The notes beneath the pieces are model-generated. The model did not search any database. It was given only the letters and a program-made list of their open reading frames with translations, and was not told the DNA's origin. From contig NZ_MVID01000013.1 of NCBI RefSeq assembly GCF_002086815.1, positions 1 through 64,000 on the forward strand: a DNA stretch of 64,000 nucleotides, given 5' to 3'. The position numbers and the translations under genes were made by a program. Position 1 is the stretch's first letter; every line of letters starts with the position of its first letter. Shown here one piece after another: positions 1 to 9,700 of the stretch. This DNA is from Mycolicibacterium parafortuitum (lineage in GTDB: Bacteria; Actinomycetota; Actinomycetes; Mycobacteriales; Mycobacteriaceae).

Positions 1-51
1 AGCCGTCCTACGCGCCATCACCCTCTGGCTGCCGCATTTGTCAGACACGCC

Positions 52-765
52 CTAGACCCCCGCGGCGGCGACGATCACCATCAGGATGAGGGAGATGAGC
101 AGGCCGAACGCACCGATCGCGGTGCCGGCGATGGCCATCTCCTTGCCGGACTGGCCGGTGGTCTTGATCTGGTTGAGCGCGATGATGCCGAGGACGATCG
201 CGACGATCGACGCGACGGTGCCCGCGAAGCACGCGAAGATCAGCGGGATCGCGATCAGCGAGGCGACCAGTGAGCCGATGGCCAACCCGTTGTTGCCCTG
301 CGGTGCCGGTGCGCCGTAGCCGTATTCCGCACCCGGGTAGCCACCGGAGTATTCGCCGTACTGCGGTGGAGGCGGGTAGCCGGGGGCGCCGTATCCGGGC
401 GGCGGGTATCCCGGCGGTCCGTAAGACGGCTGGCCGTATCCCTGCGTCGGGTACGGCGGCGGGTAGGGCGGCGATCCTGCGCCCAAGGGCGGCCCGAAAC
501 CGGGCGGAGGCGGGGGATACGGGGGTGAGGCGAGGTCGCCGGGCGGCGGGAACCCGGTGGCCGGCGTCGGAGGTACATAGGTGGGCGGGTGGTACGCCGG
601 CGGCGGTGCGTAGCCGTGCGCAGGGGTGTCGTCCAGAGAGGGTTCGGGCGCGTCCGAGGTGCTCTCGATCGGGGGCGCTTCGTGACCGGCCGAGGGTGGC
701 TCGGAGCCGCTCGGAGCGGAATCGGAGGATTCGGCCGGACGGGGGTCGTTGTCCGAACTTGTCAT
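52..765 (-). CDS. Proline-rich DUF4190-type membrane protein (Rv1233c-like)
   Basis: The protein has 237 residues. The first 150 or so are a Pro/Gly/Tyr-rich low-complexity cytoplasmic tail with many PPxY and GYPPP-like repeats. The C-terminal third carries two hydrophobic segments, around residues 163-195 and 210-237, in a DUF4190-like arrangement. An in-frame TTG lies three codons upstream, but ATG at 765 is preferred because TAGGTT lies seven bases before it on the minus strand and no Shine-Dalgarno sequence is visible, which suggests a leaderless message. By position and architecture it matches M. tuberculosis Rv1233c. Its function is unknown. Such tails often mediate membrane-proximal protein contacts, but that is only inference here. 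Confidence 0.8.
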   Translation of the reverse strand: MTSSDNDPRPAESSDSAPSGSEPPSAGHEAPPIESTSDAPEPSLDDTPAHGYAPPPAYHPPTYVPPTPATGFPPPGDLASPPYPPPPPGFGPPLGAGSPPYPPPYPTQGYGQPSYGPPGYPPPGYGAPGYPPPPQYGEYSGGYPGAEYGYGAPAPQGNNGLAIGSLVASLIAIPLIFACFAGTVASIVAIVLGIIALNQIKTTGQSGKEMAIAGTAIGAFGLLISLILMVIVAAAGV

Positions 766-891
766 GGGGATCAACCTAGCCTAGAACCGGATACGCCGAG
801 GTGAGCCCGGGTCGGGGCACCTCCGGGGTAGGCCGGGCGTTATCAGTGGACTAGCGTTGTGTGTCTGTGAAGGAAAGGCAGTGAGGACACT

Positions 892-1419
892 ATGACCAGC
901 CCCTTCCAACCTGGACAGAATCCCGGCGCGCCTGCGTCCGGTCCCGCCGCGGGGCGGGGTCGTCAGGCCGGCCTGCCCACTCCGCCCAAGGGTTGGCCCA
1001 TCGGCTCCTATCCGACGTACGCCGAGGCGCAACGCGCCGTCGACTACCTCTCGGATCAACAGTTTCCCGTCCAGCAGGTGACCATCGTCGGCGTGGACCT
1101 GATGCAGGTCGAACGCGTCACGGGCAGGCTGACGTGGCCGAAGGTGCTCGGTGGCGGGGTGCTGACCGGCGCGTGGCTGGGCCTGTTCATCGGGCTGATC
1201 CTCGGGTTCTTCAGCCCGAATCCGTGGAGCGCGCTCGTCACGGGTCTGATCGCCGGTGTGTTCTTCGGACTGATCACCTCCGCCATCCCTTACGCGATGG
1301 CGCGTGGCACAAGGGATTTCAGCTCGACACTGCAGCTGGTCGCCGGCCGCTACGACGTGCTCTGCGACCCGCAGAATGCCGAGAAGGGCCGGGATCTGCT
1401 GGCCCGCTTGACGCTCTGA
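892..1419 (+). CDS. General-stress-protein-17M-like membrane protein (Rv1234-like)
   Basis: The 175-residue protein has a flexible Pro/Gly N-terminus (about 1-35). A short alpha/beta region then begins GSYPTYAEAQRAVDYL and matches the GSP17M/YflT-like fold. Two hydrophobic helices (about residues 83-103 and 106-130, the first glycine-rich) follow, and the protein ends with a soluble segment reading YDVLCDPQNAEKGRDLL. Its length equals that remembered for M. tuberculosis Rv1234. ATG at 892 follows the purine-rich AAGGAAAGG and GAGGA stretches. In M. tuberculosis the trehalose importer lpqY-sugABC follows this gene; here it does not. Family placement is fairly safe; biochemical function is unknown. 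Confidence 0.8.
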   Translation: MTSPFQPGQNPGAPASGPAAGRGRQAGLPTPPKGWPIGSYPTYAEAQRAVDYLSDQQFPVQQVTIVGVDLMQVERVTGRLTWPKVLGGGVLTGAWLGLFIGLILGFFSPNPWSALVTGLIAGVFFGLITSAIPYAMARGTRDFSSTLQLVAGRYDVLCDPQNAEKGRDLLARLTL

Positions 1420-1476
1420 CGATGGCCGAGATCGTTCTGGAACGGGTCAGAATCTCTCGCTCCCAACGGGTTCGGC

Positions 1477-2070
1477 ATGAGTGACGTCATCGCGGCGGTT
1501 CGCGCGCATCTGATCGAGCACTTCGCCGGCCGCGGTGTCACCGCCGAACCGGACCAGGCCAGCGTCACCTTCCTCGGAGCGGACCGGATCGACGTGCTGC
1601 GCTTCGCCGGTCCCGGAGACGGTGCGGTGCACTATGTCTCGCTCGGCTGCTCGAAACAGCCGATGGTCGACCCGGCCGAGATGATCGCCGATCCCGTGCA
1701 GGGGCCGCGCGCCGAGGTCGTGGTCGCGCTGCGCGGACCCTCGCCTGCGGGGCTGTCCCGATCCCTGGCGGTGGTGGCGGCCGCACCGGCCGTCGAGGGT
1801 CTGGTGCTGGCGCCCGATGCGTTGGTGGATCTGGAGATGCCGCTGTGGGAGGGTGCGCCGTTCACGGCTTTTCTGTTGGGGCGCAGCGATATCGACGATG
1901 TGGTGTTGCCGGAGCCGTTGTCGCCGGTGGTGGTGCTCTCGGCGGTGCCGATCACCGCGACCGAAGCCGCGTGGGTGCGGCTGAAGGGCGCGGAGGCGAT
2001 GAGGGAGGCGTGGGTGCAGGACGGGGTCGACCCGACGGACCCACGGCGGCGGGCCGCCAATCCGACCTGA
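1477..2070 (+). CDS. Suppressor-of-fused-like domain protein
   Basis: The 197-residue soluble protein lacks a signal peptide and membrane segments. The central pattern, with HYVSLGCSKQPM, an RAEVVVALRG strand and LPLWEGAPFTAFLL-like hydrophobic strands, resembles the bacterial SUFU-domain family often found near polymorphic toxin immunity genes but also as stand-alone housekeeping-like genes in actinobacteria. It occupies the spot where M. tuberculosis carries lpqY-sugABC and reads toward corA, ending 21 bases from it tail to tail. No toxin gene is visible beside it, so an immunity role is not supported. The exact role is unknown. Confidence 0.65.
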   Translation: MSDVIAAVRAHLIEHFAGRGVTAEPDQASVTFLGADRIDVLRFAGPGDGAVHYVSLGCSKQPMVDPAEMIADPVQGPRAEVVVALRGPSPAGLSRSLAVVAAAPAVEGLVLAPDALVDLEMPLWEGAPFTAFLLGRSDIDDVVLPEPLSPVVVLSAVPITATEAAWVRLKGAEAMREAWVQDGVDPTDPRRRAANPT

Positions 2071-2091
2071 GCGGCGGGCCGCCGGGGATCG

Positions 2092-3204
2092 CTAGAGCCA
2101 GTTGTTGCGCCGGAAGTTGCGGTAGAGCACGACGCACACGGACGTCATGATCAGCAGCACCAGCGGGTACCCGAACGTCCAGTTCAATTCGGGCATGTTC
2201 GCGAAGTTCATGCCGTAGATGCCTGCCATCGCGGTCGGTACCGCGGCGATCGCGACCCACGCCGAGATCTTGCGCATGTCGATGTTCTGCTGCATCGCGA
2301 CCTTGCCGAACGCGGCCTGCACCAGCGAGCTGAGCAGTTCGTCGTAGCTGGCGATGCGCTCGGAGGCCTTGATGGTGTGGTCGAGCACGTCGCGCATGTA
2401 CTGGCGGACCTCGAGGTCGATCAGGTCGGCGTGCTCGGTGCCGATGCGTTGCAGATCGGTGGTCAGCGGGCCGACTGCGCGGCGCAGTTCCACGACTTCG
2501 CGTTTGAGCAGGTAGATGCTGCCGATGTCGGTCTGTTTTCCCGGGGAGAAGATGTCCTCCTCCATCGCGTCGATGTCGTGCTCGATCAACTCGGTGACTT
2601 CGAGATAGGTGTCGACGACATGGTCGGCGATCGCGTGCATCACCGCACACGGACCGTGCGCGAGGTTGTCCGGGGCGGCTTCGAGACGTTTACGCACGCC
2701 CGAGAGCTCGCTGTGTTCGCCGTGGCGAACCGTGATGACGAAGCCGTCGCCGACGAAGATCATCACCTCGCCGGTCTCGACGATCTCGCGGGCGTTGGCG
2801 ATCGCCTCGTGCTCGACGTACACCACGGTCTTGAGTACCAGGAACAACATGTCGTCGTAGCGTTCGAGCTTCGGTCGCTGATGCGCGTGCACGGCGTCCT
2901 CGACGGCGAGTTCGTGCAACCCGAACACCTCGGCGACGGTGTGCATCTGACGCTCGTCGGGTTCGTGCAGGCCGATCCAGACGAACGCGGGACGGCCTTC
3001 GTCCTTGATCTCGCACACCTTCGCCAGCGCAGCGGCGGGGGAGTAGTCGCCCGGCAGTCGCCGTCCGTCGCAGTACACACCGCAGTCGACGACGGCATCG
3101 CTGACCGGGACATCGGGACCCGGCCCGGCGGCCCCAGTCTTGTGCACCCGGGCCTTGTGCACCAGCCGCGCCGGACGGGGAGGCAACGCTCGGAATGCGG
3201 CCAT
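2092..3204 (-). CDS. corA: CorA-type magnesium/cobalt channel
   Basis: This 370-residue protein is a CorA family Mg2+/Co2+ channel of the inner membrane. It has a long N-terminal cytoplasmic alpha/beta domain and a long stalk helix. Two C-terminal transmembrane helices follow, with the signature YGMNF at the end of the first and an acidic loop reading NMPELNWTFGYP before the second. The C-terminus is basic (RNFRRNNWL), as usual. Length matches M. tuberculosis Rv1239c (about 366). ATG at 3204 follows a GGAGGTGG ribosome site on the minus strand. It is transcribed divergently from the malic enzyme, with about 114 bases between the two starts. Confidence 0.93.
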   Translation of the reverse strand: MAAFRALPPRPARLVHKARVHKTGAAGPGPDVPVSDAVVDCGVYCDGRRLPGDYSPAAALAKVCEIKDEGRPAFVWIGLHEPDERQMHTVAEVFGLHELAVEDAVHAHQRPKLERYDDMLFLVLKTVVYVEHEAIANAREIVETGEVMIFVGDGFVITVRHGEHSELSGVRKRLEAAPDNLAHGPCAVMHAIADHVVDTYLEVTELIEHDIDAMEEDIFSPGKQTDIGSIYLLKREVVELRRAVGPLTTDLQRIGTEHADLIDLEVRQYMRDVLDHTIKASERIASYDELLSSLVQAAFGKVAMQQNIDMRKISAWVAIAAVPTAMAGIYGMNFANMPELNWTFGYPLVLLIMTSVCVVLYRNFRRNNWL

Positions 3205-3318
3205 GCGCCACCTCCCTGTATCGGTGTCGGGCGAATCGTACGCGTCGGATATGTCTGCCCGTTCTCACGAAGGGGGAACCTGTTCCTGTGAGATTGCGGG
3301 GTCGGATACTGTGACGCC

Positions 3319-4488
3319 GTGGCTGAACAGGTTCGCACGCCCCAGGTTGTCGTCGATGACAACGAGATCTTCGAAGCGCACGAGGGCGGCAAGCTCTCCA
3401 TCGGTCTGAAATCCCCACTGGACACGCAGCGCGCGCTGTCGATCGCCTACACCCCCGGTGTGGCGCAGGTGAGCCGCGCCATCGCCGCCGACAAGACGCT
3501 GGCCAGGAAGTACACCTGGGCCAACCGGCTGGTCGCGGTGGTCAGCGACGGCAGCGCCGTGCTTGGCCTCGGCGACATCGGCGCGGCCGCCTCACTGCCG
3601 GTGATGGAAGGCAAGAGCGCACTGTTCAAGACGTTCGGCGGGCTGAACTCGATCCCGATCGTGCTCGACACCAAGGACCCCGACGAGATCGTCGAGACGC
3701 TGATCCGGCTGCGCCCGACCTTCGGCGCGGTGAACCTGGAGGACATCTCGGCTCCCCGCTGCTTCGAGATCGAGCGGCGTGTCATCGAGGCCCTCGACTG
3801 CCCGGTCATGCACGACGACCAGCACGGCACGGCGATCGTCGTGCTCGCCGCGCTGCTCGGTGCGGTGAAGGTGCTCGACCGTGACCTGCAATCGCTGAAG
3901 ATCGTGGTGTCCGGTGCCGGTGCCGCCGGCGTCGCGTGCACCAACATCCTGCTCAACACCGGGATCACCGACATCGTGGTGCTCGACAGCAAGGGCATCG
4001 TCGAGAACGGGCGCAGCGACCTGAACTCGTTCAAGTCCGACCTGGCCGGGCGGACCAACCCGCGCGGGCTGACCGGCGGGGTGGCCGAGGCACTCGACGG
4101 CGCCGACGTCTTCCTGGGTGTGTCGGCCGGGCTGGTGCCCGAGGAGCTCATCGCGACGATGGCGCCCAACGGCATCGTGTTCGCGCTGTCCAACCCCGAC
4201 CCGGAGATCCACCCGGACGCCGCGCGCAAGTACGCGGCCGTCGTCGCCACGGGCCGCAGCGACTTCCCGAATCAGATCAACAACGTGCTGGCCTTCCCCG
4301 GAGTGTTCCGCGGTGCGCTCGACGCCGGTGCGCGCCGGATCACCGAGAAGATGAAAGTTGCTGCGGCCGAGGCGATCTTCTCGGTGGTCGGCGACGATCT
4401 GGCCGTCGACCACATCGTGCCGAGCGCGCTGGATCCGCGGGTCGGGCCTGCGGTCGCGGCCGCGGTGGCCGCCGTATCCGAGGACTGA
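3319..4488 (+). CDS. NAD(P)-dependent malic enzyme (malate oxidoreductase, decarboxylating)
   Basis: The 389-residue enzyme oxidatively decarboxylates malate to pyruvate. Visible hallmarks are YTPGVA at residues 44-49, the metal-binding stretch NLEDISAPRCFEIE, the DDQHGTA motif, a Rossmann GAGAAG motif near residue 197, and SNPDPEI with NQINNVLAFPG late in the chain. The length fits short bacterial malic enzymes without the phosphotransacetylase-like tail. In M. tuberculosis this position holds the unrelated malate dehydrogenase mdh (Rv1240). GTG at 3319 has TACTGT six bases upstream and no Shine-Dalgarno sequence, so it is probably leaderless. The next gene's likely ribosome site lies inside its last codons. 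Confidence 0.93.
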   Translation: MAEQVRTPQVVVDDNEIFEAHEGGKLSIGLKSPLDTQRALSIAYTPGVAQVSRAIAADKTLARKYTWANRLVAVVSDGSAVLGLGDIGAAASLPVMEGKSALFKTFGGLNSIPIVLDTKDPDEIVETLIRLRPTFGAVNLEDISAPRCFEIERRVIEALDCPVMHDDQHGTAIVVLAALLGAVKVLDRDLQSLKIVVSGAGAAGVACTNILLNTGITDIVVLDSKGIVENGRSDLNSFKSDLAGRTNPRGLTGGVAEALDGADVFLGVSAGLVPEELIATMAPNGIVFALSNPDPEIHPDAARKYAAVVATGRSDFPNQINNVLAFPGVFRGALDAGARRITEKMKVAAAEAIFSVVGDDLAVDHIVPSALDPRVGPAVAAAVAAVSED

Positions 4489-4493
4489 TCGGG

Positions 4494-5354
4494 CTGAGCC
4501 GCACGCGCGCCCCGCGCCGGCTGCGGCCGGCCGCGCTTCTGGTCGCCGTCGGCATCCTCGCGGGCTGCGGCGGGCCTGCGGCGCCGCCGTCGATCCCCGT
4601 CGGTGCGCCCGCTGATCCGGAAGCGCAGCTCGTCGCGCAGTTGTACGTCGCGGCGCTGCGGTTCTACGGAAACCCCGCGCATGTGCAGTCCTCCGACGAC
4701 CCGCTCGGCGGGCTGGACGCCGGCGAGATTCGCGTCGCGCCGGGGTTCACCGGGCGGTTGCTCGCGCGGCTGGCCCCGGAGTCGGCGGCACGCTCGGACG
4801 AGCAGGTGTACCGCACGCTGCTCTCGGCGTTGCCGGAGGGCATCGCGGCGGGGGACTACACCACCTCGGCGGAGGACAAACCCGCACTCGCGGTCGCGGA
4901 GCGCACTGCCGAGGACTGGGGTGACCGTGACATCGCCGCCGTGGCGCGTGACTGTCCGGAGCTGACGGTGGGCGCCACCGAGGACCGCCACCCGGCGCGC
5001 GTCGGGACCTGCGAGCTGGCGGCACCGCGTGAGTTCGGGGATGCCGACGCGATGTTCGACGCGCTGCGCGGCGGGCAGATCGATGCGGCGTGGACGTCGA
5101 CCGCGGCGCCGGACGTGCCGTCGGAGGCGGTGGTGTTGTCGGACAAGACGTCGCTGATCCGCGCCGAGAACCTGGTCCCGCTGTACCGGCGCAACGAGCT
5201 GTCCGAATCGCAGGTGCTCGCGCTCAACGAGATCGCCGGCGTGCTCGACACCGGATCGCTGGCCGATATGCGCAGGCAGGTCGCCGAGGGCACCGATCCG
5301 GGCCTGGTGGCGGGCCGGTGGCTGGAGCAGCACCCGCTCGGCGTCGGCAACTAG
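4494..5354 (+). CDS. lpqZ: LpqZ-type substrate-binding lipoprotein (glycine betaine/osmoprotectant family)
   Basis: A lipoprotein of about 286 residues, equal to the remembered length of Rv1244. A basic n-region (SRTRAPRRLR) and hydrophobic core lead to the lipobox LAGC, followed by an OpuAC-like periplasmic binding fold with a C-terminal helix run. No ATG, GTG or TTG lies in frame near the signal peptide. The best start is CTG at 4494, nine bases after GAGGA, which overlaps the last codons of the malic enzyme gene. CTG at 4485 is the alternative. No permease or ATPase genes are adjacent, so its transport partner and ligand are unknown. Confidence 0.8.
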   Translation: MSRTRAPRRLRPAALLVAVGILAGCGGPAAPPSIPVGAPADPEAQLVAQLYVAALRFYGNPAHVQSSDDPLGGLDAGEIRVAPGFTGRLLARLAPESAARSDEQVYRTLLSALPEGIAAGDYTTSAEDKPALAVAERTAEDWGDRDIAAVARDCPELTVGATEDRHPARVGTCELAAPREFGDADAMFDALRGGQIDAAWTSTAAPDVPSEAVVLSDKTSLIRAENLVPLYRRNELSESQVLALNEIAGVLDTGSLADMRRQVAEGTDPGLVAGRWLEQHPLGVGN

Positions 5355-5388
5355 TACGACCGGCGCGCGCTCGTCGCGCCGAACGCGC

Positions 5389-6219
5389 TTACTTGGCCGG
5401 CGGTGTCAGCCGGGCGACGGCCTTCGGGAAGACGCTCTGATACCCGGCGCCCAGCGCGCGGATCAGGACCTCGAACATCTTGGCGTCGTTGCCGATCAGG
5501 ATGCGGGCCTTGTTCTTGCGGACGCCGTCGAGGATCACCTGCGCGGCCTTCTCCGGCGTGGTGCTGGCGAGCTTCTTGTCGAACGTCTTGGCCAGCGCCT
5601 CGGGGTCGAGTCCCTCGGCGGCCGATGCGTTGCGGGCGATCGCGGTCTTGATGCCGCCGGGGTGTACGCACGACACCTTGACCGGATGCCCGGCCAGCGC
5701 CATCTCCTGGCGCAGCGCCTCGGTGAAGCCGCGGACGGCGAACTTCGCCGAGTTGTAGGCGGCCTGCCCGGGCACCGAGAACAATCCGAACACCGACGAG
5801 ACGTTGACGACATGCCCGTCGCCGGAGGCGATCAGGTGCGGAAGAAATGCCTTGGTGCCGTTGACGACGCCCCAGAAGTCGACGTCCATCACCCGCTCGA
5901 AGTCCTTGAACTGGGTGATCTCGATGTCGCCGGTGAACGCGATACCGGCGTTGTTGTAGATCTGGTTGACCTTGCCGAAATGTTCGGCGACCTCGTCGGC
6001 GTACTGCAGGAAGGTCTCACGTTCGGTGACGTTGAGCCGGTCGCTTTTCACGTGGGCGCCGATGGCCTTGAGGCGTTGCTCGGTGGCGGCCAGGCCCTCG
6101 GTGTCGACGTCGCTGATGGCGACCAGCGCGCCGGAGCGGCCGAGTTCGATCGCCAGTGCCTGCCCGATGCCGGAACCGGCCCCGGTCACGACGGCTACCT
6201 TCCCCGCGAAGCCCTGCAT
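5389..6219 (-). CDS. Short-chain dehydrogenase/reductase (Rv1245c-like)
   Basis: The 276-residue classical SDR has TGAGSGIG at residues 12-19 for cofactor binding, NNAG, a catalytic Ser in NVSSVFG, and the catalytic pair in YNSAK. The acidic residue after beta-2 (SDVDTEG) suggests NAD(H) preference. Length is identical to that remembered for M. tuberculosis Rv1245c. The substrate is unknown; the family context (long C-terminal part ending LTPPAK) suggests a lipophilic alcohol or ketone. ATG at 6219 follows GGGAG. In M. tuberculosis the relBE-like pair Rv1246c-Rv1247c lies next to this gene; a DUF732 gene stands there here. Confidence 0.88.
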   Translation of the reverse strand: MQGFAGKVAVVTGAGSGIGQALAIELGRSGALVAISDVDTEGLAATEQRLKAIGAHVKSDRLNVTERETFLQYADEVAEHFGKVNQIYNNAGIAFTGDIEITQFKDFERVMDVDFWGVVNGTKAFLPHLIASGDGHVVNVSSVFGLFSVPGQAAYNSAKFAVRGFTEALRQEMALAGHPVKVSCVHPGGIKTAIARNASAAEGLDPEALAKTFDKKLASTTPEKAAQVILDGVRKNKARILIGNDAKMFEVLIRALGAGYQSVFPKAVARLTPPAK

Positions 6220-6332
6220 ACCACTCCCTCGGTTGTTGAACGCGTGTCGAGTCGTTGTGAGCTTACCCGGTACCCCGGGTCCCGTGTATTGCGGCGGGTA
6301 ATGACCGGGGCGCCGAGAGCGACAATGAGGAC

Positions 6333-6689
6333 ATGAAGTTGACGTACCCGGCTGTCGCGGCCGCGGTGGCCTCGGCCGCCGTCGCGATGGCCACGCTGTC
6401 CGCCCCGCCCGCCCAGGCCGACTCGACCACCGACGCGTTCCTGTCCACGCTGGCGCACTACCGGCTCGGTGACATCGATCCGGCCACCGCCGTGCGGGTC
6501 GGCGAGACCGTCTGTCCGATGCTCGCCGAACCCGGTCAGAACGCCGCGAACGTCGCCGCCGACGTGGCCGACGCGCTGGGCCGTCCGCTCGGTCCGGCCA
6601 CCATGTTCACCGGACTGGCGATCTCGATCTTCTGCCCCCGGGCGGTCAACGCGATGACCGACGGGGTGCCGTTCTCGTTCCTGCGCTGA
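6333..6689 (+). CDS. Secreted DUF732-family protein
   Basis: The 118-residue protein has a clear Sec signal peptide with predicted cleavage after APPAQA (about residue 29). The mature part is about 89 residues, mostly helical, and contains two cysteines (in TVCPM and IFCPR) likely to form a disulfide. This is the DUF732 pattern common in mycobacteria, of unknown function. ATG at 6333 has GACAAT six bases upstream and GAGGA almost touching it. Downstream, an imperfect hairpin separates it from the convergent kgd gene. Confidence 0.8.
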   Translation: MKLTYPAVAAAVASAAVAMATLSAPPAQADSTTDAFLSTLAHYRLGDIDPATAVRVGETVCPMLAEPGQNAANVAADVADALGRPLGPATMFTGLAISIFCPRAVNAMTDGVPFSFLR

Positions 6690-6700
6690 CAGCCCGCGCT

Positions 6701-6747
6701 CGACGGCCGTGACCGTGCGCTGAGTGCTCACGGGTCACGGCGCGTCG
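6701..6747. terminator. Imperfect hairpin between convergent DUF732 and kgd genes
   Basis: The ends CGACG and CGTCG, with inner arms GCCGTGACC and GGTCACGG, form an interrupted stem with a short loop. There is no T tract on either strand. Its position between two converging genes suggests a shared terminator, but this is inferred from symmetry only. Confidence 0.4.
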
Positions 6748-6796
6748 AGGTACAGACACGCACGCTCGCGGTGCCGAGGCGACCGACGGCCGAACG

Positions 6797-9700
6797 TCAG
6801 CCGAACGCCTCGTCGATGATCTCCTGCTGTTCGACGGCGTGCACCTTCGACGAACCCGACGACGGCGCCGACATCGCGCGGCGCGAGATCCGTTTGATCC
6901 CGGACAGCTTCTCCGGCAGCACCTCGGGCAGCGTCAGGCCCAGCGTCGGCCACGCACCCTGGTTGGCCGGCTCCTCCTGCACCCAGAAGAACTTCTCGGC
7001 ATTGGGGTACTGGTCCAGCGTCTCGGCGAGGCGCCGCTTCGGCAGCGGGGCCAACTGTTCGAGCCGCACGATCGCGACGTCGTCGCGGTCTTCCTTGTTC
7101 TTGCGCGCGGCGAGCTCGTAGTACAGCTTGCCGCTGGTCAGCAGCACCCGCTTGGCCTTCGACCGGTCGCCGGTGCCGTCGGTGTAGGTGGGCTCTTCGA
7201 GCACCGACCGGAACTTCGCCTCGGTGAAGTCACGCAGATCGCTGACCGCGGCCTTGTTGCGCAGCATCGACTTCGGCGTGAACACGATCAGCGGCCGGTG
7301 GATGCCGTCCAGGCCGTGGCGGCGCAGCAGGTGGAAGTAGTTCGCCGGCGTCGACGGCACCGCGATCGTCATCGACCCCTCGGCCCACAGCTGCAGGAAC
7401 CGCTCGATGCGGCCCGAGGTGTGGTCCGGGCCCTGCCCCTCGTGGCCGTGCGGCAACAGCAGCACGACGTCGGAGAGCTGACCCCACTTGGCCTCGCCCG
7501 AGCTGATGAACTCGTCGATGATCGACTGCGCGCCGTTGACGAAGTCACCGAACTGCGCCTCCCACAGCACCAGCGCATCGGGGTTGCCGACCGAGTAGCC
7601 GTACTCGAAGCCGACGGCCGCGAACTCCGACAGCGCAGAGTCGTAGACCATGAACTTGCCGCCCGTCGGGTTGCCGTCGGAGTCGACGGTCAGCAGGTCC
7701 AGCGGCGTGAATTCGCGCCCGCTCTGACGGTCGATGATCACGGCGTGCCGCTGCGTGAACGTGCCGCGACGGGTGTCCTGACCGGTGAACCGGATCGTGC
7801 GGCCCTCGGCGAGGAACGTGCCGAGGGCGAGCAGTTCGGCGAACGCCCAGTCGACCTTGCCCTCGTAGGCCATTTCGCGACGCTTCTCCAGCACCGGCTT
7901 GACGCGCGGGTGCACGTTGAAGTCCTCGCCGAACGCCAGATGCGCGTCGCCGATACGGGCCAGCAGCGCCTTGTCCACCGCGGTCTTCATCCCCGCCGGA
8001 ACCATCTGGTCGGACTCGACCGAGGCGCTCGGCTCGATCGCGTGCTTCTCGAGATCGCGGACCTCGTTGAACACGCGCTCGAGCTGACCCTGGTAGTCGC
8101 GCAGCGCGTCCTCGGCTTCCTTCATCGAGATGTCACCGCGACCGATCAGGGCTTCGGTGTAGGTCTTGCGGACACCGCGCTTGGTGTCGATGACGTCGTA
8201 CATGTACGGCTGCGTCATCGACGGGTCGTCGCCCTCGTTGTGCCCGCGCCTGCGGTAGCACAGCATGTCGATCACGACGTCCTTCTTGAACTTCTGCCGG
8301 AAGTCGACGGCCAGCTTGGCCACCCACACCGCGGCCTCGGGATCGTCGCCGTTGACGTGGAAGATCGGCGCCCCGATCATCTTCGCGACGTCGGTGCAGT
8401 ACTCCGACGAGCGCGAGTCGAACGGCGAGGTGGTGAACCCGATCTGGTTGTTCACGATGATGTGGATCGTGCCGCCGGTGCGGTACCCGCGCAGCAGCGC
8501 GAGGTTCAGCGTCTCGGCGACCACACCCTGCCCGGCGAACGCGGCGTCACCGTGCAGCATCATCGGCACGACGGTGAAGTCGCCGGCGCCGCCGTCGGCC
8601 TCCTCGCCGCTTTCGAGCAGATCCTGCTTGGCCCGGACGATGCCCTCGAGCACCGGGTCGACGGCCTCCAGGTGGCTCGGGTTGGCCACCAGCGACACGT
8701 CGATGTCGTTGTCGCCGAACATCTGGATGTAGGTGCCGTTGGCGCCGAGGTGGTACTTCACGTCGCCGGAGCCGTGCGCCTGCGACGGGTTCAGATTGCC
8801 CTCGAACTCGGTGAAGATCTGGCTGTACGGCTTGCCGACGATGTTGGCGAGCACGTTGAGCCGGCCGCGGTGGGGCATGCCGATGACGACCTCGTTGAGG
8901 CCGTGCTCGGCGCACTGGTCGATCGCGGCGTCCATCATCGGGATGACGGTCTCCGCACCTTCCAGTGAGAAGCGTTTCTGCCCAACATATTTCGTCTGCA
9001 GGAAGGTCTCGAACGCTTCGGCGGCGTTGAGCTTGCTCAAGATGTACTTCTGCTCGGCGACCGTCGGCTTCTCGTGCTTGACCTCGATGCGCTCCTGCAG
9101 CCACTGCTGCTGCTCGGGCTCGAGGATGTGGGTGTACTCCACACCGATGTGGCGGCAGTACGCGTCACGCAGCAGGCCCAGGATGTCGCGCAGCTTCTTG
9201 TGGGTCGCCCCGGCGAACCCGTTGACCTTGAACTCGCGGTCGAGGTCCCACAGCGTCAGCCCGTGGGTGTTGACGTCGAGGTCGGGGTGGCTGCGGAAGC
9301 GGGTCTTGTCCAGGCGCAGCGGGTCGATGTCGGCCATCAGGTGACCGCGGTTGCGGTACGCGGCGATCAGCTCGATGACGCGGGCGTTCTTGTCCTCGAT
9401 CGAATCCGGGTTGTCGATACGCCAGCGCACCGGCTCGTACGGGATGCCCAGCTCGCGGAAGATCTCGTCGTAGAACTCGTCGTCGAGTAGCAGTTGGTGG
9501 ATCGTGCGCAGGAAGTCGCCGGACTCGGCGCCCTGGATGATGCGGTGGTCGTAGGTCGACGTCAGCGTCATCAGCTTGCCCACGCCGAGGTCGGCGATGC
9601 GTTCCTCACTGGCGCCCTGGAACTCCGCGGGGTACTCCATCGCGCCGGCGCCGATGATCGCGCCCTGGCCCTGCATCAGCCGCGGCACCGAGTGCACGGT

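Noticed and set aside
1477..2070. Immunity protein of a polymorphic toxin system
   Set aside because: SUFU-like domains can serve that role, but no toxin, secretion or repeat gene lies nearby.
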